NCBI GenBank assembly: GCA_008704415.1
Contig: VXIS01000230.1
Coordinates: 1 to 64,000 of the forward strand
DNA: 64,000 nt
Direction of reading: 5' to 3'
DNA from: Sphaerosporella brunnea
Lineage: Eukaryota; Ascomycota; Pezizomycetes; Pezizales; Pyronemataceae
The position numbers were made by a program, and so were the translations under genes. Positions 33,493 through 45,652 of this stretch are shown one piece after another; position 1 is the stretch's first letter; each line of letters begins with the position of its first letter. The notes under the pieces are model-generated. The model was not told where the DNA came from, searched no databases, and worked only from the letters and a program-made list of their open reading frames with translations.

Positions 33493-34216
33493 GTTATTTT
33501 AGCTCATATAATATCACTCAGTTGGCGTCGGAGCACGCCTGCGGGAAGTCTTTGGGCACCAGGTCTATAAACAAATGGCAGACTACCCCCCTCCAGGTCC
33601 GAAAAGCGCAGAACCCCTGACTTCGTGCCGGGTGATCCTTCCACAATGTCGCTCCCAAAGCAAACACTCATGATTGGCGTCGTGCGAGCTCCACGCAACT
33701 CAAAACCAATTGCAATGCGGGGGGGTCTGAGGATCCACACTCAAAAAGTAGTCTCCACTGGAATCTGCTTGTTTCATCACTTCCAGCAAAGCTCCAGCCA
33801 TCTGACGAAAGTGCTCTGTAGTTGTTGCCTGCTTGGTAGGACGTCAATGTTTTGGTGATAAGTCGTGCTGGACCGCTTTTGTCACATCTCCCGCCTTCGT
33901 GTTCCCATCAATCGCTAGGATTTGCACTGCCTCCTTCAAGAATTGATGCTTGCTGGAGTTTCGTCGCTTCAATAGCTTTTCGCTAATACACAATGCTTCA
34001 AACCCGTGACTACTACGCAGCGCTCCTATGTTGGGTGCGAACTCTAAACTCGCACTGTTAGGTGCTCGACATGGAGGGACGTTTACCTAACTGATTGGAG
34101 GGCGGTGTGAGAAGGAGATGGAGTGCAGCGGATCACAGGTTGTCACGCGGCGCGAGGGCATACGGTAAATCGGAGATATTCGCCGATAAACAAAAGAACT
34201 AAGGGACAAACAATGC
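33493..34216. other. URA3 upstream / xylulokinase downstream spacer
   Basis: About 720 bp between tandem minus-strand genes. No coding frame of interest; it presumably holds the URA3 promoter and the xylulokinase terminator. Confidence 0.45.
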
Positions 34217-36112
34217 TCAGTTATGAGCGATCTTCACAAGCTTTTCTTCCGCCAGTCGGAATCCCTTCAAAAGCTCCCCGTACTCCTCCCACACACCTTC
34301 TTTGTACGAGTCCCCAATCCGCTTGACCTGGTTCTCCTCATCCCACCAATCAGCAACATAGTCCTCAAACGCCTCACCCTCCTTCCTCTCCAGCGCCCAG
34401 GTGGCATAGTAAGCTGCGCCCAGCGCACACGCATTACTCCCAATGTCGAGCTTGTACACGCCTTCGAAGCCACCAAGGACTTCCGCCATGATTTGCATGA
34501 TGGCGGTATTCCTGGAGCCACCGCCAACAAAGTAGAGACGGCGGGGCTGCGCCTTGTTGCCATTGACCTTTGGGTCCGGGGCAAGGAGCGCCTCGGAGCG
34601 CATCCGCATCGATAGCGCCTGGCCCTCGAGAATGGCGCGCACGTCGTCCCGCGGGATGTCCCAGCCCTCTTCGGTCTGCTCTACCTTGCCGTCTTTGTAG
34701 ATGAAGCGCCAGGTGCCGTCTCGTACGTTCGGGATGTTCTCGGGGAGGGGGAAGTATACGCCGATTTTGGCAGGATCGGAAGGTGACTTCTTGCCGGCCA
34801 TCGGCGTGGAAACCGCGGCGGCGTCGAAGGCATCCCAGGTCCCTGAGGAAATGTTGGAAGCTTTGTTGACCTGGTTGCGGATGCCCTCGCGCGCTAGAGC
34901 GCCGTTGCAATAGCAAAGCATGAACATGTAAAGACCGCGGGTGGTGGGGTGATTGAATAAGTGATATTCGACGGACGAATAGTATGTCGGCGTGGACATG
35001 AGAAGCGTTGTCGATGTGCCCAAAGAGACTATGGCATCGAGTGGCCGCAGAGGGAGCGCCAGGATGGTTGCTGGATTGTCACCAGTGAAGGGCAGAATTG
35101 CACACTCCGGACTGAAACCAAAACGGTCTACAAACCATGGGGAGATTTTCCCCAGGTTCTTGCCATGGGTGCGCTCCACATCCCCAAGCTTGGCTGTCAG
35201 TGCAGCTACACCGCCTTTCTCGCCCTCCGTTGTGAGTGTCAATAGACTCTGGTCCCAATCGTCGTTCTTGATGTCCCAGAGGTTCATGCCGCAAACATCA
35301 CTGATGTCGAGCGGCGCAATACGGCCTAGGAAGATTGAGCATAGGAAAGATGAGACGAGCGAGATACGAGCTGTCTTCTCGTACACCTCTGGATGCCGGC
35401 GGTGGAATTTCTTGATTTGTGGTCCAGTGAAGCGCTAGCCATTTCAACCGTTAGCTTTGGGGGGGGGGGGGGAATGTGAGTTATGGGTTCGACTAACATG
35501 ATGTGCTCGTGAGCCAGTGATCCTGGCCAGGGCTTCACCATCGCCTGCAGCCTGTTCGAACTGCTCACACTCCGTTTGTGTGCTGTGGTCCTGCCAATTC
35601 GGGCTCCACTTGTGGGTAAAACCATCTGGGCTCAATTGTTCTACAAGAGACGAATTGGGATTTAGTGACGCGAGAATTTGTTCTGCCTTGTCTGACCAAT
35701 ATCTGCACTGGTCTCAGCAAGAATGGTCTACATGAGCGGATGTGGTGGGAAAGCTACGCACACACTGCCGTGCTGCTGACCAGCACCAGAGACTCCCCGT
35801 ACCGAAGAGAAATCGAAACCGCCCTCTTTCATCCGGGTGAGAATAAGATCGAGAGCTTCGATCCACATGGCTACCGGCGCATAGACCTCCTTCTCTTTCT
35901 CGTTCTTGTGGACTCCACCGACAACACCATAGTGGGGCAGGTCCTTATCGAATAGGATGGCCTCTTCATGGATCGCCTTGAGGTCGGCGGTAACAGCGAG
36001 ACCTTGACGGGGAATCAGAACATGATCATTATTGCTGCCAAAGCGGGGTATGGTGGTGCGCACACTTCAACCCCGAAGACGAGAGGTCGAAACCGATATA
36101 CGTCGAAGGCAT
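34217..36112 (-). CDS. XKS1: D-xylulose kinase
   Basis: Phosphorylates D-xylulose to xylulose 5-phosphate, feeding the pentose phosphate pathway. Exons on the minus strand are 36112-36064, 36002-35762, 35702-35498 and 35434-34217, about 570 aa. The first splice (GTGCGC donor, gtcaAG acceptor) gives IGFDLSSSGLKCLAVTADLK, which aligns without gaps to the FGGY N-terminus. The next gives GAGQQHGSVYWSDKAE. FGGY landmarks: SPNWQDHSTQTEC, DVCGMNLWDI, FTGDNPATILALP, VSLGTSTTLLMS and YFVGGGSRNTAIMQI. Intron 3 has a C13-14 run on the coding strand. RPE1, which acts on its product, is at 44.5 kb. Confidence 0.94.
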
Positions 36113-36789
36113 GGCGGGTACTTCAAAGCTGCGTGTCGAGCGTCTTTACGAACAAATGGGGAGAGAAAGGTGGCCATGTTGCACCTTTTGTATCATGGAC
36201 CAGCTGTTGATCTTGCGTTCCTTCTCGCAAAGATGTTTCGCTATGACGGGATAAGCTCTGATTTAACCGGATTTATCCGTCGATACTCTACATATCTCCA
36301 CCCTGCTCTATGTACTCTGCGATGGGCAAACAACGGGAATTCCTGGGTGAATTGGAGCGGCAAATATCATGGGCTTCGGAATTTTGTGGGCCGTCTCCAT
36401 TGACGCAGGTTCTCTCGGTTATCGATCTGGAAGAGCAGAGAGCTAGAGTACAATAGAGTAGAGTAGAGGTGGAGACAGGCGACAGAGGAGACACTGTTGT
36501 GGAGACCAAGGAGTCCCAGTCTCACGAAACACTCAGCGGATCACTTCGAAGAAAGAAAAATATATCACATTCCGCGTTGAATCGCCATAGTGAGTCGCAC
36601 GTATTCCAATTTATCGCTGTGTCCTTGCATGTCCAGCTGGAGGCTCTTGTCGGCTTGCAACGGAGAACGTCACTCCCCAGGGTGCTCGCTCCATCCACCT
36701 TAAACCTGCGAAGCTCCACTTCGGTCGACCCTGGCGTTCCGCTAGAACGACAAACTGCTTCAGTTATCCCCACAGAACGCCTAAGCTGA
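36113..36789. promoter_or_regulatory. Shared XKS1/VPS18 divergent promoter region
   Basis: 677 bp between start codons. It contains a short array of tagag units (acaatagagtagagtagagg, 36449-36468) and no convincing ORF. Confidence 0.45.
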
Positions 36790-39700
36790 ATGGCATTCGA
36801 TCCGGCGGCCTTCAACCCAGCTGCGGGGTTCACCGACTTCGCGGACCTCGCACCTATCTTCCACCTCGAGCAGGTCCAGCTTCAGTTCCAGGTAGCCGCC
36901 GACTTTGCCGCTGTCCAGGTCGCAAATAATGTCATAATTCTGGCGCTTGTGTCTGGGAGGATTTTGCGGATAGACCTTGCCAATCCCCAGGACGTGGATG
37001 GTAGGATGCGCACCTATGAGCTCCGCATCTTGTCGCGACTGACACGAGGTTGCTAGACATCGATCTACCCAAGAGAGCATCTGAGATTGGAACCATTCGG
37101 AAGGTGTTCCTCGATCCCACAGCTTCGCATCTTATCATATCCACGTCCCACGGTGAGAACTTCTATCTACACTCGCGGTCGACTAGGCCTCGACACCTCT
37201 CGCGTTTGAAGAACGTGCACATCGAGTGCATCGCGTGGTCGCCGGCGCTTCCTTCGACGTCGACGCGCGAGATCTTGGTTGGCGCCCAGGATGGCTGTGT
37301 CTACGAGACGTACATCGAAGGACTTGAAGAGAGCTTCATGAGGCGGGAAGAGAAATATTGTAAGGTTGTTTACAAGACGGCGGACGGCCAGCCTGTGACG
37401 GGCTTGTGGGTGGACATGCTGCCAGGAAAACCGGATTTGCGCAGAGTGATATTGACGACACCGAGCGCTATCATGCACTGGGTCGGAAAGATACAACGTT
37501 ATGGACATGCTGATATCGCGTCGATATTCGCAAAGTACTTCGAATCCGAAGGCCCCAGTAAGCCCCAGTTAGTGCGTGGATTGTCATTCAAAGTAGCTGA
37601 AAAAATATGTAGGTATTCAGGACTTCAAGAACGGTTCGTCGCCGTATAGCATGCTTTCGATATCCCCAGAATCTACGGACGATGAAGACCCTGCCCGGAT
37701 ATTCGCCTGGCTGACTGCCTCTGGTGTTTACCATGGAAAGCTTCTTATCCAGCCGACGACTTCAGAGCTCGGTACGCATGTGTTTTCCACATCGAAGCTC
37801 TTCTCGAAAGCTGCGATACCCACCATGAAATCTCCCATAACCTCATTGGCCCTTACGGAGTACCATGTGATCATTCTCTGCGGAACCGATATATACGCAG
37901 TCAATCGGTTGGATGACTCTATTGTCTTCCAAGAGGCAGTTGTGGATGCTGGTACAAAAGTGCTAGGTTTGTGCTCAGATGTCAAGAAATCCACGTTCTG
38001 GGTCTTCACTACCTCAGAGATATTTGAGCTGGTGGTGTCAGACGAGGACCGGGACCTGTGGAGGATACACTTGACAGACAAGAATTTTGACGATGCCATG
38101 AGATTCGCCAAAACGCTGGCACAGAAGGATCAGGTTGCTGTAGCTCATGGTGACTATCTGGTTGCGCATGGAAAGTATGTGGAGGCTGCACCAGTATATG
38201 GCAAAAGCAGTAAGAGTTTCGAGGAGGTGGCCCTCATCTTTTTGGAAAATGGAGAACAAGATGCATTGAGGACGTACCTGCTGGCAAAGCTGATGACTCT
38301 AGCTCCTGTGAGTATTTTCCGCGACTCTTCAAGTTTTGGAGACTAATAATGTGAAGTATTCCATGCAGCGAATAATGGTGGCCAGCTGGCTGGTAGAGGT
38401 TTTCATGTCGCGGCTTAATTCTCTCGAGGATCAGCTCTCCACAATCACTTCGCATGCTCATGCTTCTTCAACCTCACATGAGGCCCTTCAAGCCCAATTA
38501 TCACGGGTCGAAGAGGAGTATCAACTATTTGTGAACAAGTACAAGGGGGATTTGGACCGCAAAACCACATACGAAATTATATCCTCCCATGGGCGACAGC
38601 AAGAGCTGTTGTACTATGCCAACAGCATCCAGGATTACAGCTATGTCCTGGCGTACTGGGTCCAGAGAGGGAAATGGCTCGGGGCATTGGATGTTCTGAA
38701 GCGTCAGACAGACCCTGAAATGTTCTACCAATACTCCAGTGTCTTGATGGCCAATGTGCCGATGGAGACAGTTGATATCTTGATGCGACAATCCAACCTG
38801 AAGCCGAGGAATTTGATACCTGCGCTTCTGAACTACAACAAGTTTGCCAGCGTCCCGCTCAATCAGGTATGTTGCCAACCATCTGCCCGGTTATGATCAC
38901 ATCACTGAGACTCAAAAGAACCAAGCGGTTCGCTATCTTCTTTATGTGATTCATCAGCTGGGTAGCCAGGATGCCGCTGTTCACAACACGCTCATCAGCA
39001 TATATGCTTCTCATCCTTCACAAGACGAACAGCAATTGCTACAATACTTGGAAGCACACACCGGCGACTCGCAGTATGACTCAGACTTCGCGCTAAGGTT
39101 GTGCATCCAGCATGGTCACGTGCAAAGTTGCGTTCACATCTATTCCAGCATGGGGCAGTATGCGGATGCGGTAGAATTGGCGCTGAAGCATGGGAACGTG
39201 GAGCTGGCAAGCATCGTTGCGGACAGGCCAGAAGACGATCCCCCGCTGAGAAAGAAGCTATGGCTATCCGTTGCGAAGAAAGTCATTACCCAATCGGATA
39301 GCATCAAAAAGTTTGTCTAGCTCTTTGATGTTGTGTGGCTGTTACTGACCTGTTCATGCGGCAGTGCTATCGAATTCTTGAAGCGCTGCGAGTTACTGAA
39401 AATCGAAGACTTGATACCATTTTTCCCGGATTTCGTGGTTATCGATGATTTCAAGGAGGAAATATGCACGGCGCTTGAGGATTATAGTCACAACATCGAC
39501 CAACTCAAGAAAGAAATGGATGAGTCGGCCCGAACGGCGGAGCACATTCGAAGCGACATCGCATCCCTTGACCGGAGATACGCAATCGTTGAACCCGGCG
39601 AGCGCTGTTATGTTTGCCAATATCCATTACTCTCTCGGCAGTTTTTCGTGTTCCCCTGTCAGCATGCGTTTCACAGCGATTGCTTGACGACAGAAGTGAT

Positions 39701-39981
39701 CAAACATTCAGGCGTTGGAAAGAGCCGCAAAATTGACGACCTGCAAAACCACATTCAGAACGTCGCGGGCAAGAAGCGGGAGAAGGCGATTGAAGAGGTG
39801 GACAATCTCATTGCCTCGGAATGGTGAGTGATCGTTTTTTTCCTCCTCTCACCCGGGGTCCAGGGCCGTGTGAGCTAAGCTAACAACCCCCGGCAGCATC
39901 CTGTGCAGCGAATTTGCCATCAAGAGAATCGACGAGCCCTTCGTTCTCCCTACCGAAGATTTGGCAGAATGGGCAGTTTGA
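36790..39981 (+). CDS. VPS18: HOPS/CORVET core subunit Vps18 (Pep3), RING finger
   Basis: Core subunit of the HOPS and CORVET tethering complexes at endosome and vacuole. Seven exons: 36790-37000, 37057-37557, 37613-38307, 38357-38866, 38919-39310, 39365-39823 and 39897-39981, about 950 aa; every phase closes. The N-terminal Pep3 propeller (IDLPKRASEIGTIRKVFLD) leads into a clathrin-heavy-chain-like solenoid (LLYVIHQLGSQDAAVHNTL). The C-terminal RING is CYVCQYPLLSRQFFVFPCQH ... HSDCL, and its last pair CILC is created by the final splice. At intron 3, the acceptor at 38356 (gtgaag) gives the conserved YSMQRIMVASWLVE; the cag 12 nt downstream is an in-frame NAGNAG-like alternative. Confidence 0.94.
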
Positions 39982-40530
39982 TACGAAAGTATTATACTCT
40001 GATGCGTCACGCAGCGGCTTGATATCCTTGGTACATAGTATATAATCATTTTTCAGCGTGGGGCACGGCGTTTGGCATCTCAATTACACTTCCTTCTTCT
40101 CTGCATGACGATGGATGCCCGCCGCCGTGAGCGGCTGCGATCGCCAGTGATTCCTCAAGTGACATGCCCCGCCCTTCCTGGTTTGCGTTTGTATCTTCCC
40201 CACGGGCATGTATGCGTGGTGGGCCGGGCACCTCGCCTGGTTGAGGACTCCTATCCGAAGCTGTGAGCCGAGCTAGGAACTAGCATAAATAACGAACGAA
40301 TGACAGCGTCTATAGGCTGGCATGGGAGGAGTGACTAGCACGCCATGCCAAGACACTTCCTTGCGTCTCATCCTAAAGTTTTTTTCATGCATCCCTACCC
40401 CGCCAGAGCTGCCCTTTATCTGTCCCACCCCCGCCCACCTCTGCTCCCCCCCCATCCTCCCTCCTTCATCCTCCATCTCTTCGCCACCCTTAGATCTCCC
40501 TCAATTCAATCGTCGAGAGCTCTAAGCAAC
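39982..40530 (+). promoter_or_regulatory. MET6 promoter and pyrimidine-rich leader
   Basis: About 550 bp. A strongly C/T-rich block (40388-40505) immediately precedes the start codon, a pattern common in highly expressed fungal genes. cataaataac near 40283 is a TATA-like element. The open frames in the block are Pro/Ser low complexity and were not called. Confidence 0.55.
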
Positions 40531-43151
40531 ATGGTTCAATCGTATGTTTCATGCCTGCTTGCAAGCGCTGTCGAGCTTCGCTAACCGCGTCAACCAGATC
40601 CGTCCTGGGTTTCCCCCGCATGGGAGGTCAGTCCAATTGAGAATAATCTCCTCACAGCGACCACGAACATACGGCTGACATCAATTAGCCAACCGTGAGC
40701 TCAAGAAGGCCACTGAAGCTTATTGGGGGGGGAAGATCTCGAAAGAGTCGCTCCTCGAGACTGGAAAGACCCTTCGTGCTGCTCACTGGAAGCTTCAGAA
40801 GGATGCCGGTGCCGACATCATTGCCAGCAACGACTTCTCTTTCTACGACCAGGTCTTGGACCACATCCAGATGTTCAACGTAAGATCGCCCGCCTTCGGG
40901 TGTTGACGGCAGCATCCGTTACTGCGAGAGTGTATGACTCAAGTGCTGACCGACGGCATTAGGCTGTGCCTGAGCGCTACCGCAAGTATGGCCTTGACGC
41001 CCTTGACGAATTCTTCGCCATGGGTCGTGGTCTCCAGAGGCCCGCTACTGAGTCTTCCCCCGCTGTTGACGTTACCGCTTTGGTAAGTTAATTGCGAACC
41101 CCGCATATTATGTACCTGCAGGCCGTGTGCCCCGCACTGCATGAATTCCATTGGTGACCAAATATTAATCGATCATACAGGAGATGGTGAAATGGTTCGA
41201 CAGCAACTACCACTACGTCCGCCCTACCCTCCAGGACCAACAGACCTTCACCCTCTCCGAGGAGCCCAAGCCCGTCCGTGAGTTCCTTGAGGCCAAGGCT
41301 CAGGGTATCACCACCCGCCCTGTCCTTCTCGGACCCGTCTCTTTCCTCCACCTCGGAAAGCCTGACCGTCATGCCTCTGTCGATCCCATCACCCTTCTCG
41401 ACGCCCTTCTCCCTGTCTACGAACAGCTCTTGACTAAGCTCGCCGAGGCTGGTGCTGAGTCCGTCCAGATCGACGAGCCGGTCCTCGTGCTCGATCTCCC
41501 AGAGAAGACTAAGAAGGCTTTCGCCCCTGCTTACGAGAAGTTCGCTGCTCTCGGCAGCAAGATCCCCAAGCTTATCCTTGCCACCTACTTCGGTGACATC
41601 GTCCACAACTTGGAGGTCCTTCCCAAGACCACCGCTGGTGTCCACATCGACCTTGTCCGTGCTCCTCAGCAGCTCGATGAGGTCCTCGAGGTCCTTGGCT
41701 CCAACCAGATCCTCTCCGCTGGTGTTGTCGATGGTCGTAACATCTGGAAGACCAACCTCCAGAAGGCTATTGAGACTGTCGAGAAGGCCGTCCAGGCCCT
41801 CGGTACTGAGCGTGTCATTGTCGCTACCTCCTCTTCCCTCCTCCACACTCCCCACACCCTCGCCTCTGAGAAGAACCTCCCCGCTGAGGTTGCCGACTGG
41901 TTCTCTTTCGCCAGTGAGAAGGCTAAGGAGGTTGCTATCATCGCTAAGGCCGTCACCTCTGGCCCTGCCGATGTCAGGAGCGAGCTGGAGGCCAACGCTG
42001 CCTCCATGAAGGCCCGTGCCACCTCCACCCGCACCAACGACCCCGCTGTCAAGGAGCGTCAGTCCAAGATCACCCCAGACATGTACAACCGCAAGTCCGA
42101 GTTTCCCAACCGTATCACCGTCCAGCAGGCTCACCTCAACCTCCCGCTCCTTCCTACTACTACCATCGGTTCCTTCCCCCAGACCAAGGAGATCCGTATC
42201 AACCGCCAGAAGTTCACCAAGGGTGAGATCACTGCCGAGCAGTACGAGAAGTTCATTGAGCAGGAGATCGAGTTGGTCGTCCGCGAGCAGGAGGCCCTTG
42301 ACCTCGATGTTCTCGTCCACGGAGAGCCTGAGCGTAACGATATGGTCCAGTACTTCGGTGAGCGCTTGAACGGTTATGTCTTCACTACCCACGCTTGGGT
42401 CCAATCCTACGGTTCCCGCTGCGTTCGTCCCCCGATTGTCGTCGGTGACATCTCCCGCCCTGCTCCTATGACCGTCAAGGAGTCCAAGTACGCTGCCTCC
42501 ATCACCAAGAAGCCCATGAAGGGTATGCTTACCGGACCGATCACCTGCTTGCGGTGGTCTTTCCCCCGCGACGATGTTCACCAGTCGGTCCAGGCTGAGC
42601 AGCTCGCTCTTGCCCTCCGTGATGAGGTTATTGACCTCGAGGCTGCTGGTGTCAAGGTCATCCAGGTCGACGAGCCTGCTCTCCGTGAGGGTCTGCCCCT
42701 GCGCTCTGGTACTGAGCGTGAGGCCTACCTCGACTGGGCCGTCAAGTCCTTCCGTCTTGCCACCACCGGTGTCAACGACAACACTCAGATTCACTCACAC
42801 TTCTGCTACTCCGAGTTCCAGGACTTCTTCCACGCCATTGCCGCCCTGGATGCCGACGTTCTCTCCATTGAGAACTCCAAGTCTGATGCCAAGCTCCTCA
42901 AGGTCTTCGAGGACGAGACCTACCCCCGCCACATTGGTCCCGGTGTCTACGACATCCACTCTCCCCGTGTTCCCTCGGAGGAGGAGATCAAAGGCCGTAT
43001 CGAGGAGATGCTGGCTTACCTCAAGCCCGAGCAGCTGTGGATCAACCCTGACTGTGGTCTCAAGACCCGCCAGTGGCCCGAGACTCGTGCTGCTCTGAAG
43101 AACATGGTTTCTGCTGCCAAGTTCTTCCGTGAGAAGTACTCCAAGGCTTAA
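40531..43151 (+). CDS. MET6: Cobalamin-independent methionine synthase
   Basis: Transfers the methyl of 5-methyltetrahydropteroyl-triglutamate to homocysteine. Exons are 40531-40541 (11 nt), 40598-40626 (29 nt), 40689-40879, 40963-41082 and 41181-43151, 773 aa. The two tiny 5' exons are supported by MVQSSVLGFPRMGANRELKK. The C-terminal catalytic barrel has the zinc ligands in IHSHFCYSEF and NPDCGLKTR, plus GSFPQT and VIQVDEPALREGLP. Codons are strongly C/G-ending (GTC, CTC, AAG, GAG), implying high expression. The long open frame on the opposite strand is a by-product of that codon bias. Confidence 0.97.
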
Positions 43152-43471
43152 GTTATAACTTTTCATACTTAATATCCTTTTCTTTGCAAATTTTTTTCCT
43201 TTGTATAACAGGAGGGTGGGTGAGGATTCAACATCGGCGTTCTGTGGGTGCTATTTGGAAAAGTTCAATCTAACTCTTGGGATTGGATCTTGTTTCTTTT
43301 TCTGTTTTGCGGCATTTTTGTGCATGGTTTGGGAAAGGGGTTTTTCTGGGCGCATGTTCAACAACATACCATCAACTGGTATCTGGGCTACATTTTTAGT
43401 AGTCGAAGAATAAAACAATGTTCTTCACACAGCTTTTTTCATGAAAAAGTTGAAAAGTGCTATATCTTGCC

Positions 43472-44142
43472 TTACGCCCCTTGGTCCGGCCAGTCGTTAA
43501 ACAGCTTTACAACCTGCTCAACCTCCAGATGATCCCGAGTATTCTTCATACGGTGACACCACACCAGCTTCTGATCAACCCACAGGAACTCTCCGCCGAT
43601 CTGCAATCATCAGCATTTTCTCGATGTTTACCTCTCTTCTTCACTTCTTCACGGTATAAACTCACGCGAGTGATATTGCCCCCCTTGGTAGGCCCTCCCT
43701 TGATTCCACCCATAATTCCGTGCCATACGGCAGAAATCATGCCTGTAGAGATATACTTTGGCTTCTCGCCCAATGCCAGCGACTTCGACATGCTGAGAGC
43801 ATCGTAAACGCCGCCTGATGGGTCACTGTAGAAGTCCCAAGTGGCCGAGAGCTCCTGCTTATACGAATCAATCAAGGAATAGTCGCCGCAGCCCACGACG
43901 ATGAGTTTTTGGCCCTTCTCTGCCAGCGTTGAGGGCGTCAGAGCCGGGTCTGCGACCAGCGCGCGCACATAGTCTTGGCAGCTGCCGCAATAGAAGTGGC
44001 GGATGAAGACTATTAGGACTCGCGAGGGAGAAGAGACGAGGGTCTCGAGCTTTATGGACTCGCCCGTGTTGGACAAGACGGTGAGGTCGAGGATTTTCTC
44101 GACGGACGTGGGAAGGGGCTCGCTGGTGAGGGAAGTGGACAT
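43472..44142 (-). CDS. PRXL2/AAED1-type thioredoxin-fold peroxiredoxin-like protein
   Basis: Exons are 44142-43666 and 43600-43472 on the minus strand (donor GTGAGT, acceptor tgcAG, phase 0), about 201 aa. The family motif VFIRHFYCGSCQDYVRAL carries a CxxC pair in the peroxiredoxin-like position. It is followed by LIVVGCGDYSLIDSYKQEL, and after the splice by GGEFLWVDQKLVWCHRMKNT, typical of fungal AhpC/TSA proteins of the AAED1 group. Redox activity is inferred, and the physiological substrate is unknown. It is divergent from RPE1. Confidence 0.85.
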
Positions 44143-44500
44143 ATTGGGTTCGTTGTTTTGATAGCTCTGGAGAGATTCAGGAAGGCTTAAGGTGGTTCTG
44201 CGCTGGGTTTCATCATTAAGGGTCCCAAAGTCCGTTCTCGAACGAGAAACGGGGGTGCAACCGGGAGTTCGATTGGGCGGACGATCACAATTTTTATTTT
44301 TTGTGAATTAGGTGGAGAAAGGCGGTTTGCTAGAAAAAGTTTGCCTCATACAAAAACAAAGTTGGGGCTTGTATTGTAAATGCGGGGAGTGCTGCCAGTT
44401 TCGCCTGGGCTAGCCGTCGTCACGTTCCCCGCCGAGCACCCCGCTCTCAATTTCTGTCATTTCCTCCACGCAAGTTCACATCTACGATACCACATTCACA
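44143..44500. promoter_or_regulatory. Shared PRXL2-like/RPE1 divergent promoter
   Basis: 358 bp; includes an AT-rich patch (tttttattttttgtgaatta, 44291-44310). No defined factor site was recognised. Confidence 0.45.
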
Positions 44501-45346
44501 ATGGCTCCTAAAGCGATTATCGCCCCCTCAATCCTCGCCTCCGACTTCGGCAAGCTGGCGCACGAGTGTTCGCGCATCGTGAAGGAGGAGGGCGCAGACT
44601 GGCTCCACATCGACATCATGGACGGCCACTTCGTGCCCAACATCACCATCGGAGCTCCCGTGGTGACCTGTATCCGCGGCGCCGTGGAGCGGGCCGAGGA
44701 CTGGAGCAAGGGTGTTTTTGATTGCCACATGATGGTTGCTGAGGTTCGGCTTTCCACTCCCCCAACCCCGCAGAGATGCAGACAGAAAGTGTTGATAAGA
44801 TTAGGAGTAAAGCCGCAGAAGTGGGTGCAGGATTTCAAGAAGGCCGGATGCGATCTTTACTGCTTCCACTACGAGGCTGCCGAGGTTTCGCAGGCGCCGC
44901 ACACCCCGAGTACCGAGTTGATCAAGCAGATCCATGCGGCGGGAATGAAGGCTGGTGTTGCCATCAAGCCTGATACCCCCGTGGATGTCTTATATCCCAT
45001 CCTTGATGGCGAGGGAGAGAAGCCGGATGTATGTTTCCCCCAAGATTTTCCGGCATGGAGTCGTGCTGACGCGGAATAGATGGTTCTGGTGATGACGGTA
45101 GAGCCCGGTTTCGGCGGCCAAAAGTTCCAGGAGAGGTGCATGCCCAAGGTTAAGGCGCTCCGCGAGAAGTATCCAGAGCTAGACATCGAGGTTGATGGCG
45201 GCCTTGGACTGGGAACCATCGATGTTGCGGCGGAGGCGGGCGCGAATGTCATCGTGGCTGGAACGGCGGTGTTTGCAGCCAAGAGCCCCAGGGAGGTCAT
45301 CGCGCAGTTGCGGGCTGTGGTGGAGAAGAACCTGGTGAGGAAGTAG
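44501..45346 (+). CDS. RPE1: Ribulose-phosphate 3-epimerase
   Basis: Interconverts ribulose 5-phosphate and xylulose 5-phosphate. Exons are 44501-44743, 44813-45028 and 45080-45346, all phase 0, 241 aa. The barrel signatures are intact: [30 protein letters not shown] (metal-binding His and Asp), [27 protein letters not shown] and EVDGGLG. The splice at [14 protein letters not shown] matches the family exactly. XKS1, 8 kb away, makes its substrate. Confidence 0.96.
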
Positions 45347-45652
45347 ATACCTAGAATTGAGAGCTGCGGTGTGTACATGCTTGTACATACAATACCACTT
45401 GCTGAATGTCACCAGCAATCAATCGGCCGTTGATGCTATCTGCGTCTGGTGAAAACGGGGAATCCCGTTCGATGACTGCGCCCCCTCACATCCACGGCCA
45501 CTTAAACCCCGGCCATGGCTCTTTAGTATGGCTATCACGAACACTGGTTGAGAGTGATGAATTGTGTTCCCTTACAAAGCCCCCCAATTGATAACGCCTA
45601 ACTCCCCATAATATGCAAGCACTCGAACAATGTATTGAGCACACCGCCCGCC
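45347..45652. other. RPE1/MED18 convergent spacer
   Basis: 306 bp of convergent 3' flank; nothing recognisable. Confidence 0.5.

Noticed and set aside
41088..42794. 568-codon open frame antisense to MET6
   Set aside because: It mirrors the strong C-ending codon bias of MET6; the translation is Leu/Asp/Gly-repetitive, with no start context or domain.
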